DNA of 11,875 bases from Rhizorhabdus sp. (GCA_004297635.1 SCUQ01000539.1:1-11875), one strand, 5' to 3'; positions 1 to 8,601 are shown, counted from the stretch's first letter. The notes: generated from the letters alone by a model not told the origin. Program-made: numbers and translations.

Positions 1-795
1 GCCATGCGCCGGGCCCCACAGGCAGGCGATGCCGGCCGCGATGCAGGCGAAGGGGTTCGCGCCCGACGAACCGGCCAGCCGCACGGTCGAGGTCGAGGCA
101 TTCTGCTCATGATCGGCGTGAAGGATGAAGATCTTGTCCATCGCCGATTCGATGACCGGATCGACCTCATATTCCTCGGCCGGCACGCCGAAGGTCATGC
201 GCAGGAAATTGGCGGTGTAGCTCAGGTCGTTGCGCGGATAGAGGAAGGGCTGTCCCACCGAATATTTATAGGCCATCGCCGCGATCGTCGGCATCTTGGC
301 GATCAGCCGGTGCGACGCGATCATGCGCTGCTTGGGATCGTTGATATCGGTCGAGTCATGGTAGAAGGCCGAAAGCGCGCCGACCACGCCGCACATGATC
401 GCCATCGGGTGCGCATCGCGGCGGAAGCCGCGATAGAAGGTCGCCAGCTGCTCGTGGAGCATCGTGTGGCGGCTGATCGTGTAGGTGAAGTCCGCCAGCT
501 CCTTGCCGCTCGGCAATTCGCCGTTGAGCAGCAGGTAGGACACTTCCATGAAGCTCGACTGTTCGGCGAGCTGGTCGATCGGATAGCCGCGATGCAGGAG
601 GATGCCTTCGTCGCCATCGATATAGGTCAGCGCCGACTGGCAGGATGCCGTCGAGGTGAAGCCGGGATCATAGGTGAACGCGCCGGTCGCGGCGTAGAGC
701 TTGCGGATGTCGATGACATCGGGGCCCGTCGTGCCCGACAGGACAGGATATTCGGACGACTTGCCGCCGAACTCCACCTTCACGTTATCCGCCAT
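1..795 (-). CDS. gltA: Citrate synthase, N-terminal part (runs off the left edge)
   Basis: Citrate synthase condenses oxaloacetate with acetyl-CoA to citrate, the entry step of the TCA cycle in the cytoplasm. The window holds the first 265 codons of a protein that is usually about 425-430 residues. Seen in the translation: the N-terminal part typical of the bacterial hexameric type ([15 protein letters not shown]), the block [14 protein letters not shown], and the last visible residues CLWGPAHG. The histidine in that last block is residue 264, the same number as the catalytic His264 of the E. coli enzyme. The ATG at 795-793 has a good ribosome site, AGGAG, 7 bases upstream. The gene follows gltX in the same direction after a 63-base gap, the usual sphingomonad order. 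The remaining catalytic residues lie outside the window, so intactness cannot be judged. Confidence 0.96.
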   Translation of the reverse strand, partial: MADNVKVEFGGKSSEYPVLSGTTGPDVIDIRKLYAATGAFTYDPGFTSTASCQSALTYIDGDEGILLHRGYPIDQLAEQSSFMEVSYLLLNGELPSGKELADFTYTISRHTMLHEQLATFYRGFRRDAHPMAIMCGVVGALSAFYHDSTDINDPKQRMIASHRLIAKMPTIAAMAYKYSVGQPFLYPRNDLSYTANFLRMTFGVPAEEYEVDPVIESAMDKIFILHADHEQNASTSTVRLAGSSGANPFACIAAGIACLWGPAHG

Positions 796-821
796 GTTCA
801 ATCTCCTGTCGTTCGCCCCTG

Positions 822-837
822 TGCCGGCATGCCGGCA
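822..837. repeat. 16-bp perfect palindrome between gltX and gltA
   Basis: TGCCGGCATGCCGGCA reads identically on both strands and lies 27 bases upstream of the gltA start codon, in the 63-base gap after the gltX stop. There is no T-run beside it, so it does not look like an intrinsic terminator. By position it could be an operator or a 5' UTR hairpin of gltA. I know of no regulator for this exact site. Confidence 0.5.
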
Positions 838-858
838 ACCATGTTCTACCCCAGACGT

Positions 859-2322
859 CTACCGCAACCGGTCATCCAGCCGTCCCAGGCTCTCCTCGCG
901 GCCGAGAAGCTCCAGGACATCGAAAATACCGGGGGAGGTGGTGCGGCCGGTGAGCGCCGCGCGAAGCGGTTGTGCTACCTTGCCGAGGCCGATCCCCCCT
1001 TGCTCCGCCACCCGCCGAACGGCCGCCTCCAGCGCGGGGGCCGACCACTCGGCAGTGGCGGCAAGCGCTTCGCGGGCCAGGGCCAGCAATGCCTTGCCGG
1101 GCTCGTCTAGCAGCGATGCGGCCTTCTCGTCCATATCGAGCGGGCGAGTGCGAAACAGAAAGGTCGCCCCGTCAGCCAACTCATTGATATCCTTGGCTCT
1201 TGGTTTGAGGTGGGGAATGCTGCGTAGCAGAAGCTCGCGTTCCGCCGAGTCGATTTCGCGGCCGATCCGGGCCGCGACTCCGGGGGCCGCAAGGTCGGCC
1301 AGCCGGCTGTCGTCGGCCTCGCGCATATAATGGCCGTTCAGATTTTCCAGCTTCTTGAAGTCGAAGCGCGACGGCGAACGCCCGACCCCGGCCAGATCGA
1401 ACCATGTGACGGCCTGGTCGCGGGCGATGATCTCGTCGTCGCCATGACCCCAGCCTAGCCGGAGCAGATAATTGTTCACCGCTTCGGGCAGCAGGCCCAT
1501 CTCGTCGCGATAGGCATCGACGCCCAGCGCGCCGTGCCGCTTGGACAGCTTGGCCCCATCGGCGCCGTGGATCAGCGGAATATGGGCATAGATCGGATCG
1601 GGCCAGCCGCCCTCGGTCGCATCGAGTGCGCGGATCATCGCGAGCTGGCGGAAGGCGTTGTTGAGATGGTCGTCGCCCCGGATCACATGGGTCACGCCCA
1701 TATCATGATCATCGACCACCACAGCCAGCATATAGGTCGGCGTTCCGTCGGACCGGAGCAGGATCATGTCGTCCAGCTCGGCATTCTGCACCGTGACCGG
1801 CCCCTGGACCCGATCTTCGATCGTCACCTCGCCGGTGCGCGGCGCCTTCAACCGGACGACGAAGGGTGCACCGGCCGGAGCATCGGAAGCGTCGCGGTCG
1901 CGCCACCGGCCGTCATAACGCAGCGGCTGTTTCGCGGCACGCTGCTGCTCGCGCAGCTCGGCCAGTTCCTCTGGGGTCGCATAGCAGCGATAGGCGTGGC
2001 CGCTGGCCAGCAGCTGTTGAGCCACCTCGGCATGGCGGGCGGCGCGTGCGAACTGATAGACGACGTCGCCGTCCCAGTTCAGATCGAGCCATCGCATCCC
2101 GTCCAGGATCGCCTCGATCGCCGGCTGGGTCGATCGCGCCCGATCGGTGTCCTCGATACGGAGCAGGAATTTGCCGCCATGGTGCCGGGCGAACAGCCAG
2201 TTGAACAGGGCCGTCCGGGCCCCCCCGATATGGAGGAATCCGGTTGGCGATGGGGCGAAGCGCGTGACCACCGATGCTTCGGCTGTTGCTCTCGGGGTCG
2301 GATTTTCGGTGCTTGCGCCCAC
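859..2322 (-). CDS. gltX: Glutamyl-tRNA synthetase
   Basis: This class I aminoacyl-tRNA synthetase charges tRNA-Glu with glutamate in the cytoplasm; alphaproteobacteria commonly use such an enzyme also to misacylate tRNA-Gln for later amidation. With the GTG at 2322 as start the protein has 487 residues, close to the family length. Seen: the ATP-binding HIGH-type motif as HIGG at residues 31-34 within [27 protein letters not shown] near 215-222, and the KMSKS-type loop as KLSKR at 258-262. The open frame continues upstream to a TTG at 2397, but the extra 25 residues are poorly family-like. The GTG has a GGAG 9 bases upstream, so I prefer it; a start just before [11 protein letters not shown] is a further possibility. 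It is transcribed divergently from comEC and leads toward gltA. Whether it is the discriminating or non-discriminating form cannot be told here. Confidence 0.95.
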   Translation of the reverse strand: MGASTENPTPRATAEASVVTRFAPSPTGFLHIGGARTALFNWLFARHHGGKFLLRIEDTDRARSTQPAIEAILDGMRWLDLNWDGDVVYQFARAARHAEVAQQLLASGHAYRCYATPEELAELREQQRAAKQPLRYDGRWRDRDASDAPAGAPFVVRLKAPRTGEVTIEDRVQGPVTVQNAELDDMILLRSDGTPTYMLAVVVDDHDMGVTHVIRGDDHLNNAFRQLAMIRALDATEGGWPDPIYAHIPLIHGADGAKLSKRHGALGVDAYRDEMGLLPEAVNNYLLRLGWGHGDDEIIARDQAVTWFDLAGVGRSPSRFDFKKLENLNGHYMREADDSRLADLAAPGVAARIGREIDSAERELLLRSIPHLKPRAKDINELADGATFLFRTRPLDMDEKAASLLDEPGKALLALAREALAATAEWSAPALEAAVRRVAEQGGIGLGKVAQPLRAALTGRTTSPGIFDVLELLGREESLGRLDDRLR

Positions 2323-2376
2323 GCGCAGTTTCTCCAAGATCGGCGCGATGGCCTGCAATGTCGATGCGCCACGTAA

Positions 2377-2422
2377 AGCATTTTCCGGCCGGGTCAAACT
2401 GGCGGCCGAGTCGAAAAATGCT
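2377..2422. repeat. Inverted repeat in the gltX/comEC divergent control region
   Basis: AGCATTTT at 2377-2384 is matched by its reverse complement AAAATGCT at 2415-2422, with a 30-base spacer that also holds CGGCCG twice (2386-2391 and 2403-2408). It sits between the divergent starts of gltX (2322) and comEC (2449), a 126-base gap. It could be an operator or part of the gltX leader. A TTGACC at 2398-2393 on the minus strand is a possible -35 element for gltX, without a convincing -10. Confidence 0.35.
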
Positions 2423-2448
2423 CATATGACCGCTTATCGGGGCGGAGC

Positions 2449-4545
2449 GTGAACGCGCGTCTGCCCGGCCTGATGATCCGGCGGATCGAGGCGGCATTGG
2501 AGGCCGAGCGCGACCAGCTGGCGCTATGGTTGCCGATTGCGCTCGGGGCCGGCATCGCGCTGTGGCTCATCCTGCCTGACAGGACGAGCTGGTTCGGTGC
2601 GATGGCACTGCTCGGCGGCGTCGCTCTCGCCGGGCTTGCGGTCGGGCTCGGCCGTCGGTTCGGGCTGGCGCTGCTGGTGGGCGGTGTCGTGGCGCTGATC
2701 GGTTTGCTGCTGGTGTGGACGCGTGCCGACTGGGTGGCCGCGCCCCGCATCGATCGGCCGCGGGTGGCGCTGGTGTCGGGGCGGATCGAGCTTGTCGAGC
2801 GGCTGCCGGCGCGTGAACTGGTGCGGCTCACCATCGCCACCGATCCCGGCCTGATGCTGCCGCCGCGCCTGCGGCTCAACGTCGACGACACCGACCTGGC
2901 CGGGCCGGTTGCGGGGGGCAGCCGTATTGCGGTGCGGGCCCGCTTGCTTCCGCCGGCGCCGCCAGCGGTGCCCGGCGGTTATGATTTCGCCCGCGCCGCC
3001 TGGTTTCAGGGTCTGGGCGCGACGGGCAAGGCGCTCGATCCGCCGCGCATCACGCCGACCGCTGGCAAGGGCAGCCTTCTTACATGGCTCGCGGATGTCC
3101 GTGCCCGGCTGTCGCAGCATATCGAGGCGCAGGTCGCGGGGGCCAGCGCCGGGGGGATCGCGGCCAGCCTCGCCACCGGGGATCAGGGTGCGATCGCCGA
3201 GGAGGATGCGGAGGCGCTGCGCCGGTCGGGGCTCGCGCACCTGCTGTCGGTATCGGGGCTGCACGTGTCGGCGGTGGTCGGCGGCGTCATGCTGCTGACG
3301 CTCCGGCTGCTGGCGCTGAGCCCGGCACTGGCGCTGCGCGCGCCGTTGCTGGTGATCGCGGCGGGCGCGGGGGCGCTGGCAGGGATAGGCTAAACATTGT
3401 TGTCGGGCTCGCAGGTGCCGACGATCCGATCCTGCGTGGCGGCGCTGCTGGTGCTGGCCGGGATCGCCATGGGGCGGGAGGCGATCACCCTGCGGCTGGT
3501 CGCGACCGGTGCGCTGATCGTTCTGCTGCTCTGGCCCGAGGCGCTGGCGGGGCCCAGCTTCCAGTTGAGTTTCGCCGCAGTGACGGCGCTGGTGGCCCTG
3601 CTCGACCATCCCCGCATCGCCGCCTTCGCGGCGCGGCGGGAGGAGGGGGCTGTGCTGCGCTGGGGCCGGGCCCTGGCGACCCTGCTGCTGTCGGGCCTGG
3701 TGATCGAAGCTGCATTGGCGCCGATCGCGCTGTTTCATTTCCACAAGTCGGGTCTGTACGGCGCGGCCGCCAATATCGTCGCGATTCCGCTGACAACGTT
3801 CGTGATCATGCCGCTGGAGGCGCTGGCGCTGCTGCTCGACATGGCCGGCATCGGCGCACCTGTCTGGTGGCTGGTGTCGCAGGCGCTGGCGCTGCTTCTG
3901 TGGATCGCGCACCGCGTCGCCGATGCGCCGGGGGCCGTCGCGATGCTGCCGACCATGGCGTGGGGCGCCTTTGCGCTGATGGTGGTCGGCGGCCTGTGGC
4001 TGGCGCTGTGGCGAACGCCGCTCAGGCGCTGGGGTGCGGTGCCGCTCGCGGCAGGCGCGCTCTGGGCGATCGTCTCGCCCGCGCCCGATCTGCTCATCAC
4101 CGGCGACGGACGCCATGTCGCGCTGGTGCTCGGCGACGGGCGGGTGGCGCTGCTGCGCGAGCGGACCGGGGATTATATGCGCGGCGTGCTGAGTGAGGCG
4201 GCGGGGGTGGACGGCGAGCCGCTGCCGTTCGACGCGCTGATGCAGGTGCGCTGCTCGGCTGATCTATGCACCGCGCAGATGAATCGGGGCGGGCGGCGCT
4301 GGCGCATTCTGGCTACGCGCAGTCCCTATCTGGTCGAGTGGCGCCGCATGGTCCGCGCCTGCGCCACCGCCGATATCGCGATCAGCGAGCGCCGTCTGCC
4401 GCGCGGCTGCAACCCGCGCTGGCTGAAGATCGACCGGCCGATGCTGGCGCGGACGGGCGGCCTGGCGATCGATCTCGATCGGGCGCGCATCGATGGCGTC
4501 GCCGCTCATGTCGGCGCGCATCCCTGGTCGGTATTCCGCCGCTGA
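2449..4545 (+). pseudogene. comEC: ComEC/Rec2 DNA-uptake channel, interrupted by an in-frame TAA
   Basis: ComEC is the inner-membrane channel that takes single-stranded DNA into the cytoplasm in natural transformation. The frame from GTG 2449 to TGA 4545 covers about 698 codons, a normal length for sphingomonads. Order: N-terminal membrane segments and a soluble DUF4131-like part (codons ~20-215), the competence domain with GLAHLLSVSGLHVSAVVG (codons ~261-278) and PSFQLSF (369-375), more membrane helices, and a C-terminal domain resembling a degenerate metallo-beta-lactamase fold (TGDGRHVAL, ISERRLPRGCNPRWLK) without the usual HxHxDH metal motif. Codon 315 (3391-3393) is TAA, placed ...AGIG-stop-TLLSGSQVPTIRS, where the family has a tyrosine; one base change from TAT or TAC explains it. 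Nothing else is broken, so the lesion is recent, a sequencing error, or read through. The start is uncertain: GGAG is only 1 base from the GTG, and ATG 2473 is the alternative. Confidence 0.85.
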
Positions 4546-4751
4546 TGGCCGGGATACAGACTCCGCGCCTGCTGCTGCGCCCCGCCCGGCCGAGCGACGT
4601 CGTCGATCTTCACGGGGTGCTCAGCGACCGGCGAGCGATGCGCTACTGGTCGAGCCTGCCGCATACGACGATCGCGCAGACGCGTGCGTGGCTATCTGTC
4701 GCTGGAACGGCCTATTGCGCCTTCAGGCCGCTCATCCCGGGGAAAGACTGA
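4545..4751 (+). pseudogene. Truncated GNAT-family N-acetyltransferase (N-terminal fragment)
   Basis: The ATG at 4545 overlaps the comEC stop in a TGATG, so it is translationally coupled to comEC. The 68-residue product begins IQTPRLLLRPARPSDVVDLH, then LSDRRAMRYWSSLPH and QTRAWL, which is the N-terminal third of RimJ/RimL-type GNAT acetyltransferases (normally 160-190 residues). After TRAWLS the family match ends and the frame stops within about 20 residues. The acetyl-CoA-binding motif is absent, so the product should not be active as an acetyltransferase. The lexA stop codon lies only 18 bases downstream on the other strand, leaving no room for the missing part; a deletion is the simplest explanation. 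It could still be expressed as a short peptide. Confidence 0.6.
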
Positions 4752-4769
4752 GCGGAGGAGGAGGGCCGG

Positions 4770-5441
4770 TCAATAACGCCGCAGCAGCCCCGCCAGCTTG
4801 CCCTGGATGCGGACCTGATCGGGCTTGTAGCGTTGCGGATCATAGGCGCGGTTGGCCGGATCGAGCCGGATCATCGCGCCTTCCTTGCGGAAATATTTGA
4901 GCGTCGCTTCATGGTCGGCGATCAGCGCGACCACGATCTCGCCGTCGCGCGCGGTGCTGGTCGAGCGGATCAGCGCATAGTCGCCATCGAGAATGCCGGC
5001 CTCGACCATCGAGTCCCCCGATACTTCGAGCGCATAATGCTCGCCCGGCCCGAGCAGTGCGGCGGGAACCGACAGGCTGCTCTGCCCTTCGAGCGCCTCG
5101 ATCGGCAGACCGGCGGCGATGCGGCCGTGCAACGGGATGTCGAGGACATTCTCGTTGGCGGCCTGTGGCACCGTCGCGGGCGCCTTGGTCTTGGGGGCAG
5201 GTGTGGGGGCCGTCTTGCCTGCCATCGTCTCGGGCATGCGCAGCACCTCCAGCGCGCGGGCGCGATTGGGCAGACGGCGGATGAAGTTCCGCTCCTCCAG
5301 CGCGCTGATCAGGCGATGGACGCCCGACTTGGACTTGAGATCCAGCGCCTCCTTCATCTCCTCGAACGAGGGCGAAACCCCGGTCGCGGCCAGCCGGTCG
5401 TGGATGAAGATGAGCAGATCATGTTGCTTGCGGGTGAGCAT
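4770..5441 (-). CDS. lexA: LexA, SOS-response transcriptional repressor
   Basis: LexA represses DNA-damage genes and cleaves itself when stimulated by RecA filaments. The 223 residues contain an N-terminal winged helix-turn-helix (about 1-70, [20 protein letters not shown]), a linker rich in Ala, Pro, Thr and Lys (72-95), and a C-terminal S24 peptidase domain. Catalytic features are all visible: the scissile Ala110-Gly111 in GRIAAGLP, Ser144 in SGDSM, and Lys182 in EATLKYF. The ATG at 5441 has AAGGA 8 bases upstream. Length and linker match the alphaproteobacterial form. It lies downstream of moeA in the same direction, 57 bases away, with its own promoter and an SOS box in that gap, so it is autoregulated. 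It faces the comEC and GNAT genes tail to tail. Confidence 0.97.
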   Translation of the reverse strand: MLTRKQHDLLIFIHDRLAATGVSPSFEEMKEALDLKSKSGVHRLISALEERNFIRRLPNRARALEVLRMPETMAGKTAPTPAPKTKAPATVPQAANENVLDIPLHGRIAAGLPIEALEGQSSLSVPAALLGPGEHYALEVSGDSMVEAGILDGDYALIRSTSTARDGEIVVALIADHEATLKYFRKEGAMIRLDPANRAYDPQRYKPDQVRIQGKLAGLLRRY

Positions 5442-5459
5442 GCGAAAAGTCCTTGTCGG

Positions 5460-5474
5460 GAACGGACAAGGAAC
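5460..5474 (-). promoter_or_regulatory. LexA (SOS) box of lexA
   Basis: On the minus strand the site reads GTTC-CTTGTCC-GTTC, an exact match to the alphaproteobacterial SOS consensus GTTC-N7-GTTC. It ends 18 bases before the lexA start codon and overlaps the last base of the predicted -10 hexamer, so bound LexA would block RNA polymerase. This supports negative autoregulation. Confidence 0.9.
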
Positions 5475-5502
5475 ATTTAGGCAACTGTAGGGAATCTGTC
5501 AA
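5474..5502 (-). promoter_or_regulatory. lexA promoter (-35 TTGACA, -10 TAAATG)
   Basis: On the minus strand a perfect -35 hexamer TTGACA (5502-5497) is followed by 17 bases and a weaker -10, TAAATG (5479-5474). Transcription would start near 5467, inside the LexA box. The TGA within the -35 hexamer is the moeA stop codon, so promoter and gene end share bases. The spacing and position are strong; the -10 is only a partial match. Confidence 0.65.
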
Positions 5503-6686
5503 GCGAGCGGAATGATCTGCGACTCGGCCCCGGCCGGAAGCGCCACGGCGTCGGGTGCGCGAACGATCAGCAGCTCTGCTTCCATCAGCGCAGACAGGCC
5601 GGCGCTGTCCTGGCCGTCGAGCGGAACGGCGTGGCCGTTCAACCACCGCCCCCGCAGATATTCGGCGCGGCTGCCGGTCGCCGGCAGCGAAGCGCCCAGC
5701 CGGGCGGTACGGACGGGCGGGATCGGACGGCCGCTTCCCAATAGATGCGCGATCATCGGTCTCAGGAACAGGGTTGCCGTGACGAAGGCCGACACGGGGT
5801 TGCCGGGCAGGCCCAGCACCACCGCGTCGCCCAGCGTGCCGATCATCACCGGCTTGCCGGGTTTCATCGCGACCTTCCAGAAATCGATCTTCGCCCCCGC
5901 CTTTTGCAGCGCGGGCAGGACGAGATCGTGATCGCCGACCGATGCTCCACCTGTGGTGACGATGATGTCGGCCTGATCGGCGAGAGCGGTGAAGGCGGCG
6001 CTGATGCGATCCAGGTCATCGCGGACGATGCCATGATCGGTGGCATCGCAGGCCAGGCCGTCGAGCATCGCCGCGAGCATCGGCCCGTTCGATGCGGGCA
6101 GCCGCGCGCCCAGTGCGGGCTCGCCTGCCGGCACCAGCTCATTGCCGGTGGACAGGATCGCTACACGCGGCCGGCGGCGGACGGGAAGCGCGCCATGGCC
6201 GCCGCTCGCGGCGAGCGCGATTGCTGCCGCGCCGATCGGCATTCCCGCACGGATCAGCAGGTCGCCCTCGTGGAAATCGCCACCGCGCCGGCGGATATGC
6301 GCGCCTGCTTTCGGCGGACCTTCGCCGCTCATGATCAGCCGGGTGCCATCGTGCGTCGCGTCTTCCTGGACCAGAACGACATCGGCGCCTTCGGGCACCG
6401 GCGCGCCGGTAAAGATGCGCGCGGCCTCGCCGGGCGTCAGCGCGCGGGCCAGCCCGCCGCCCGCCGCACTTTCGCCGACCACCGTCCAGGGGCCTGGCCG
6501 CTCGGCGAAGCGGATCGCATAGCCGTCCATCGCCGACAGATCGAGCGCGGGCTGGGTGCGCCGGGCGGCGATGTCCGAGACGGCGTAGCGGCCGACTGTG
6601 CCGGGCAGAGGGACGGTCTCGATCTCCAGCGGTCCGCGGAGCGCGAGCATCCGCGCCTGCGCCTCGGCGACCGGAAGCAGCGGCAT
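5499..6686 (-). CDS. moeA: Molybdopterin molybdenumtransferase MoeA
   Basis: MoeA inserts molybdate into adenylylated molybdopterin, the last common step of molybdenum cofactor synthesis, in the cytoplasm. The protein has 395 residues, the normal length. Seen: SAMDGYA at 51-57 (the conserved family motif), LSTGNEL near 178-184, the MoCF-domain signature [11 protein letters not shown] at 244-254, KPGKPV at 275-280 and LPGNPVSAF at 293-301, then a C-terminal beta-barrel domain. The start ATG 6686 overlaps the moaC stop as TGATG, which indicates translational coupling. The stop codon lies inside the lexA -35 element. No defect is visible. Confidence 0.96.
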   Translation of the reverse strand: MPLLPVAEAQARMLALRGPLEIETVPLPGTVGRYAVSDIAARRTQPALDLSAMDGYAIRFAERPGPWTVVGESAAGGGLARALTPGEAARIFTGAPVPEGADVVLVQEDATHDGTRLIMSGEGPPKAGAHIRRRGGDFHEGDLLIRAGMPIGAAAIALAASGGHGALPVRRRPRVAILSTGNELVPAGEPALGARLPASNGPMLAAMLDGLACDATDHGIVRDDLDRISAAFTALADQADIIVTTGGASVGDHDLVLPALQKAGAKIDFWKVAMKPGKPVMIGTLGDAVVLGLPGNPVSAFVTATLFLRPMIAHLLGSGRPIPPVRTARLGASLPATGSRAEYLRGRWLNGHAVPLDGQDSAGLSALMEAELLIVRAPDAVALPAGAESQIIPLA

Positions 6687-7159
6687 CAGTCGGCCTTCCA
6701 GTCGCCCGACTTGCCGCCGGTCTTCGACAGCAGCCGGACACCTTCGATCCGCATGCCCTTATCGAGCGCCTTGGCCATGTCATAGACGGTGAGCAGCGCC
6801 ACCGAGACGGCGGTCAGCGCCTCCATCTCGATGCCGGTGGTATAGCTGGTCGTGACCGAAGCGGTGGCGCGGATGCCGTCGCCCTCGATGGCAAGGTCGA
6901 GGGTGACGCCCGAAATCGGCAGCGGGTGGCATAGCGGGATCAGCTCGGCGGTCTTCTTTGCCGCCATGATACCGGCGATCCGCGCAACCGCGAGGACGTC
7001 GCCCTTCTGGACCGAACCGGCGCGGATCGCGTCCAGCGCGGCCGCGGCGATCAGGATGCGGCCCTCTGCCACGGCCACGCGCTTCGTTTCGGCCTTCGCC
7101 GACACATCGACCATGCGGGCGGCGCCGGTCTCGTCGATATGGGTCAGCTTGGGGGTCAT
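6686..7159 (-). CDS. moaC: Cyclic pyranopterin monophosphate synthase MoaC
   Basis: MoaC converts the 3',8-cyclo-GTP product of MoaA to cyclic pyranopterin monophosphate, the first stable intermediate of molybdenum cofactor synthesis. The 157 residues match the family length. Conserved blocks seen: [15 protein letters not shown] at the N-terminus, LIPLCHPL at 73-80, [20 protein letters not shown] at 109-128 with the catalytic Asp127 and Lys130 (counterparts of E. coli Asp128 and Lys131), and [12 protein letters not shown] at 143-154. It overlaps trpC by 4 bases (ATGA) and moeA by 1, so trpC-moaC-moeA is a coupled operon. MoaA is not in the window. Confidence 0.97.
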   Translation of the reverse strand: MTPKLTHIDETGAARMVDVSAKAETKRVAVAEGRILIAAAALDAIRAGSVQKGDVLAVARIAGIMAAKKTAELIPLCHPLPISGVTLDLAIEGDGIRATASVTTSYTTGIEMEALTAVSVALLTVYDMAKALDKGMRIEGVRLLSKTGGKSGDWKAD

Positions 7160-7950
7160 GCGCCGGTCAGCAGGCGGCGGGTCGCGGCGGCGACGTCGGC
7201 CTGTCGCATCAGGCTTTCGCCGACCAGGAAACAGCGCACGCCATGTTCCGCCATCGCATCGAGATCGGCCTTCGAGCCGAGCCCGCTTTCGGCGACGAAG
7301 GTGCAGCCCTCGGGCGCGCCGCCGACCAGCTCGTAGGTGCGGTTCAGGTCGATCGAGAAATCGCGCAGATCGCGATTATTGACCCCGATCAGCCGCGAGC
7401 GGAGCCGCAGCGCGCGTTCCAGTTCGGCGGCATCATGGACTTCGACCAGCACGTCCATGCCATGTTCGATCGCGGCGGCCTCGATGTCGGCCATCTGCCC
7501 GTCGTTCAGGGCCGCGACGATGATCAGGATCGCGTCGGCGCCCAGCGCGCGGGCCTCCGTCACCTGCCAGGGATCGATCATGAAGTCCTTGCGCAGGCAG
7601 GGCAGCGCGCAGGCGGCGCGAGCCTGTACCAGATAATCGTCGTGCCCCTGGAAATAGGGAATGTCGGTCAGCACGGACAGGCAGGCGGCGCCAGCCTCCG
7701 CATAGGCACGGGCGTGGGCGGGCGGATCGAAATCGGGGCGGATAAGCCCCTTGGATGGCGAGGCCTTCTTGATCTCGGCGATCAGGCCATAGCCACCCGC
7801 CGCCGCCTTGCGGTCGAGCGCGGCGCGGAAGCCGCGAGGCGCTTCGGCCGCCCTGGCGCGTGCCGACAGGTCGGCGAAGCTCGTCGCGGCCTTCATCGTC
7901 GCAACATGGTTGCGCTTGGTATCGCAGATCTCGGTCAGCTTGTTGGTCAT
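7156..7950 (-). CDS. trpC: Indole-3-glycerol-phosphate synthase
   Basis: TrpC closes the indole ring from carboxyphenylaminodeoxyribulose phosphate in tryptophan synthesis. It is a 264-residue (beta/alpha)8 barrel of monofunctional type, with no TrpF fused. Catalytic-region motifs: [11 protein letters not shown] at 58-68, LRKDFM at 119-124, LVEVH at 168-172, IGVNNRDL at 188-195, AESGL at 220-224 and FLVGESLM at 241-248. The start is the ATG at 7950, giving the typical [13 protein letters not shown] beginning. The open frame continues upstream to 8490, but that part is the mirror of the VOC gene. The ribosome site is weak, as in a gene that was once coupled to an upstream partner. In many alphaproteobacteria trpD comes just before trpC; here it does not. 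Confidence 0.96.
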   Translation of the reverse strand: MTNKLTEICDTKRNHVATMKAATSFADLSARARAAEAPRGFRAALDRKAAAGGYGLIAEIKKASPSKGLIRPDFDPPAHARAYAEAGAACLSVLTDIPYFQGHDDYLVQARAACALPCLRKDFMIDPWQVTEARALGADAILIIVAALNDGQMADIEAAAIEHGMDVLVEVHDAAELERALRLRSRLIGVNNRDLRDFSIDLNRTYELVGGAPEGCTFVAESGLGSKADLDAMAEHGVRCFLVGESLMRQADVAAATRRLLTGA

Positions 7951-8148
7951 CGCCGCGCGGCATAATGCCTGATCGGCCGGAGGTCTAGAAGTTGCTCCGG
8001 CGCGCCAGCCTCTGGCTGCTGCCGGGCGGATCGGGGGCCGAGGTGTAGATCGAGCGGGCCCCATACCGGGTGGAGCGTTCCCATCGTCCGCCGCAAGGCA
8101 TATTAGATCATGGTCGGAGTCGACCCGGCGTAACGACCGGGAGCGGAT
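7951..8148. promoter_or_regulatory. Divergent control region of trpC and the VOC gene
   Basis: This 198-base gap separates the divergent starts of trpC and the VOC gene and should hold both promoters. On the plus strand CATATTAG around 8099-8106 is a plausible -10 region for the VOC gene, without a clear -35. A GAGTC (GANTC methylation motif) lies at 8117-8121. I see no clear trp leader peptide with tandem Trp codons, no attenuator and no recognisable trpD remnant. Confidence 0.4.
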
Positions 8149-8601
8149 ATGACCGTCAAACTCGATCACACAATCATCTGGTGCCGCGACAAGCACGTGT
8201 CGGCGGGGTTCCTGGCCGATATGCTCGGGCGTCCTGCGCCGATACCCTTCCTGCATTTCCTCGTGGTCGACATGGACAATGGCGTGTCGATCGACTTCAT
8301 GGAGAAGGAGGGGCCGGTCGCCGCCCAGCATTATGCCTTCCTGGTCGACGATGAAGGCTTCGATTCCACGCTTGGGCGTATCCGGGCAAGAGGCGTCGGT
8401 CATTGGGCCGATCCGGCGCGGACACGGCCGGGCGAGATCAACCATTATGGGGGCGGGCGGGGGGTCTATTTCGCCGATCCTGACGGCCATCTGCTGGAGG
8501 CGATCACCCGCTCTTATCCGCGTGAACGGCGAAGCGCCCCGGACCCTGCGGCCGGGGGCGCCCCGTCATCAGTCCTGAACCGGTCGGATCAGAAGCTGTA
8601 A
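8149..8601 (+). CDS. VOC-family protein (glyoxalase/bleomycin-resistance/dioxygenase fold)
   Basis: The product is 150 residues, one vicinal-oxygen-chelate module made of two beta-alpha-beta-beta-beta repeats; such proteins dimerise and bind a divalent metal. Likely ligands can be seen: His7 in KLDHTIIW, His61 in QHYAFLVDD and Glu117 in HLLEAIT, together with the signature [15 protein letters not shown] at 104-118. The ATG at 8149 has GGGAG 5 bases upstream. The fold does not give the substrate: lyase, dioxygenase and resistance proteins all share it. Family members of this kind often end soon after the last conserved strand, near residue 124. The last ~26 residues here are Ala, Ser, Pro and Arg rich, are coded through a terminator-like hairpin, and overlap the 3' end of the receptor gene by 13 bases, so they may be non-conserved readthrough. 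Confidence 0.85.
   Translation: MTVKLDHTIIWCRDKHVSAGFLADMLGRPAPIPFLHFLVVDMDNGVSIDFMEKEGPVAAQHYAFLVDDEGFDSTLGRIRARGVGHWADPARTRPGEINHYGGGRGVYFADPDGHLLEAITRSYPRERRSAPDPAAGGAPSSVLNRSDQKL
8534..8561 (-). terminator. Terminator-like hairpin downstream of the siderophore receptor
   Basis: GCGCCCCGG (8534-8542) pairs with CCGGGGGCGC (8552-8561), leaving one bulged base and a 9-base loop. It begins 28 bases past the receptor stop codon on the minus strand. Only a short pyrimidine stretch follows, so it would be a weak or Rho-assisted terminator. It lies inside the 3' coding end of the convergent VOC gene and could act on both transcripts. Confidence 0.45.

Noticed and set aside
4..1110. 368-residue ORF on the plus strand
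   Set aside because: It is antisense to gltA and the end of gltX, both of which have firm family motifs.
2323..2397. 25-residue N-terminal extension of GltX from TTG 2397
   Set aside because: The extra residues do not look like the family and the downstream GTG 2322 has a proper ribosome site.
2524..4116. 530-residue ORF on the minus strand
   Set aside because: It is the antisense mirror of comEC, rich in Arg, Gln and His with no recognisable domain, a usual artefact of high-GC codon use.
7951..8148. Trp attenuator or riboswitch upstream of trpC
   Set aside because: No leader peptide with tandem Trp codons and no convincing terminator/antiterminator pair was seen.
7951..8490. 180-residue N-terminal extension of TrpC
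   Set aside because: It mirrors the VOC gene and its promoter; the normal TrpC start is at 7950.
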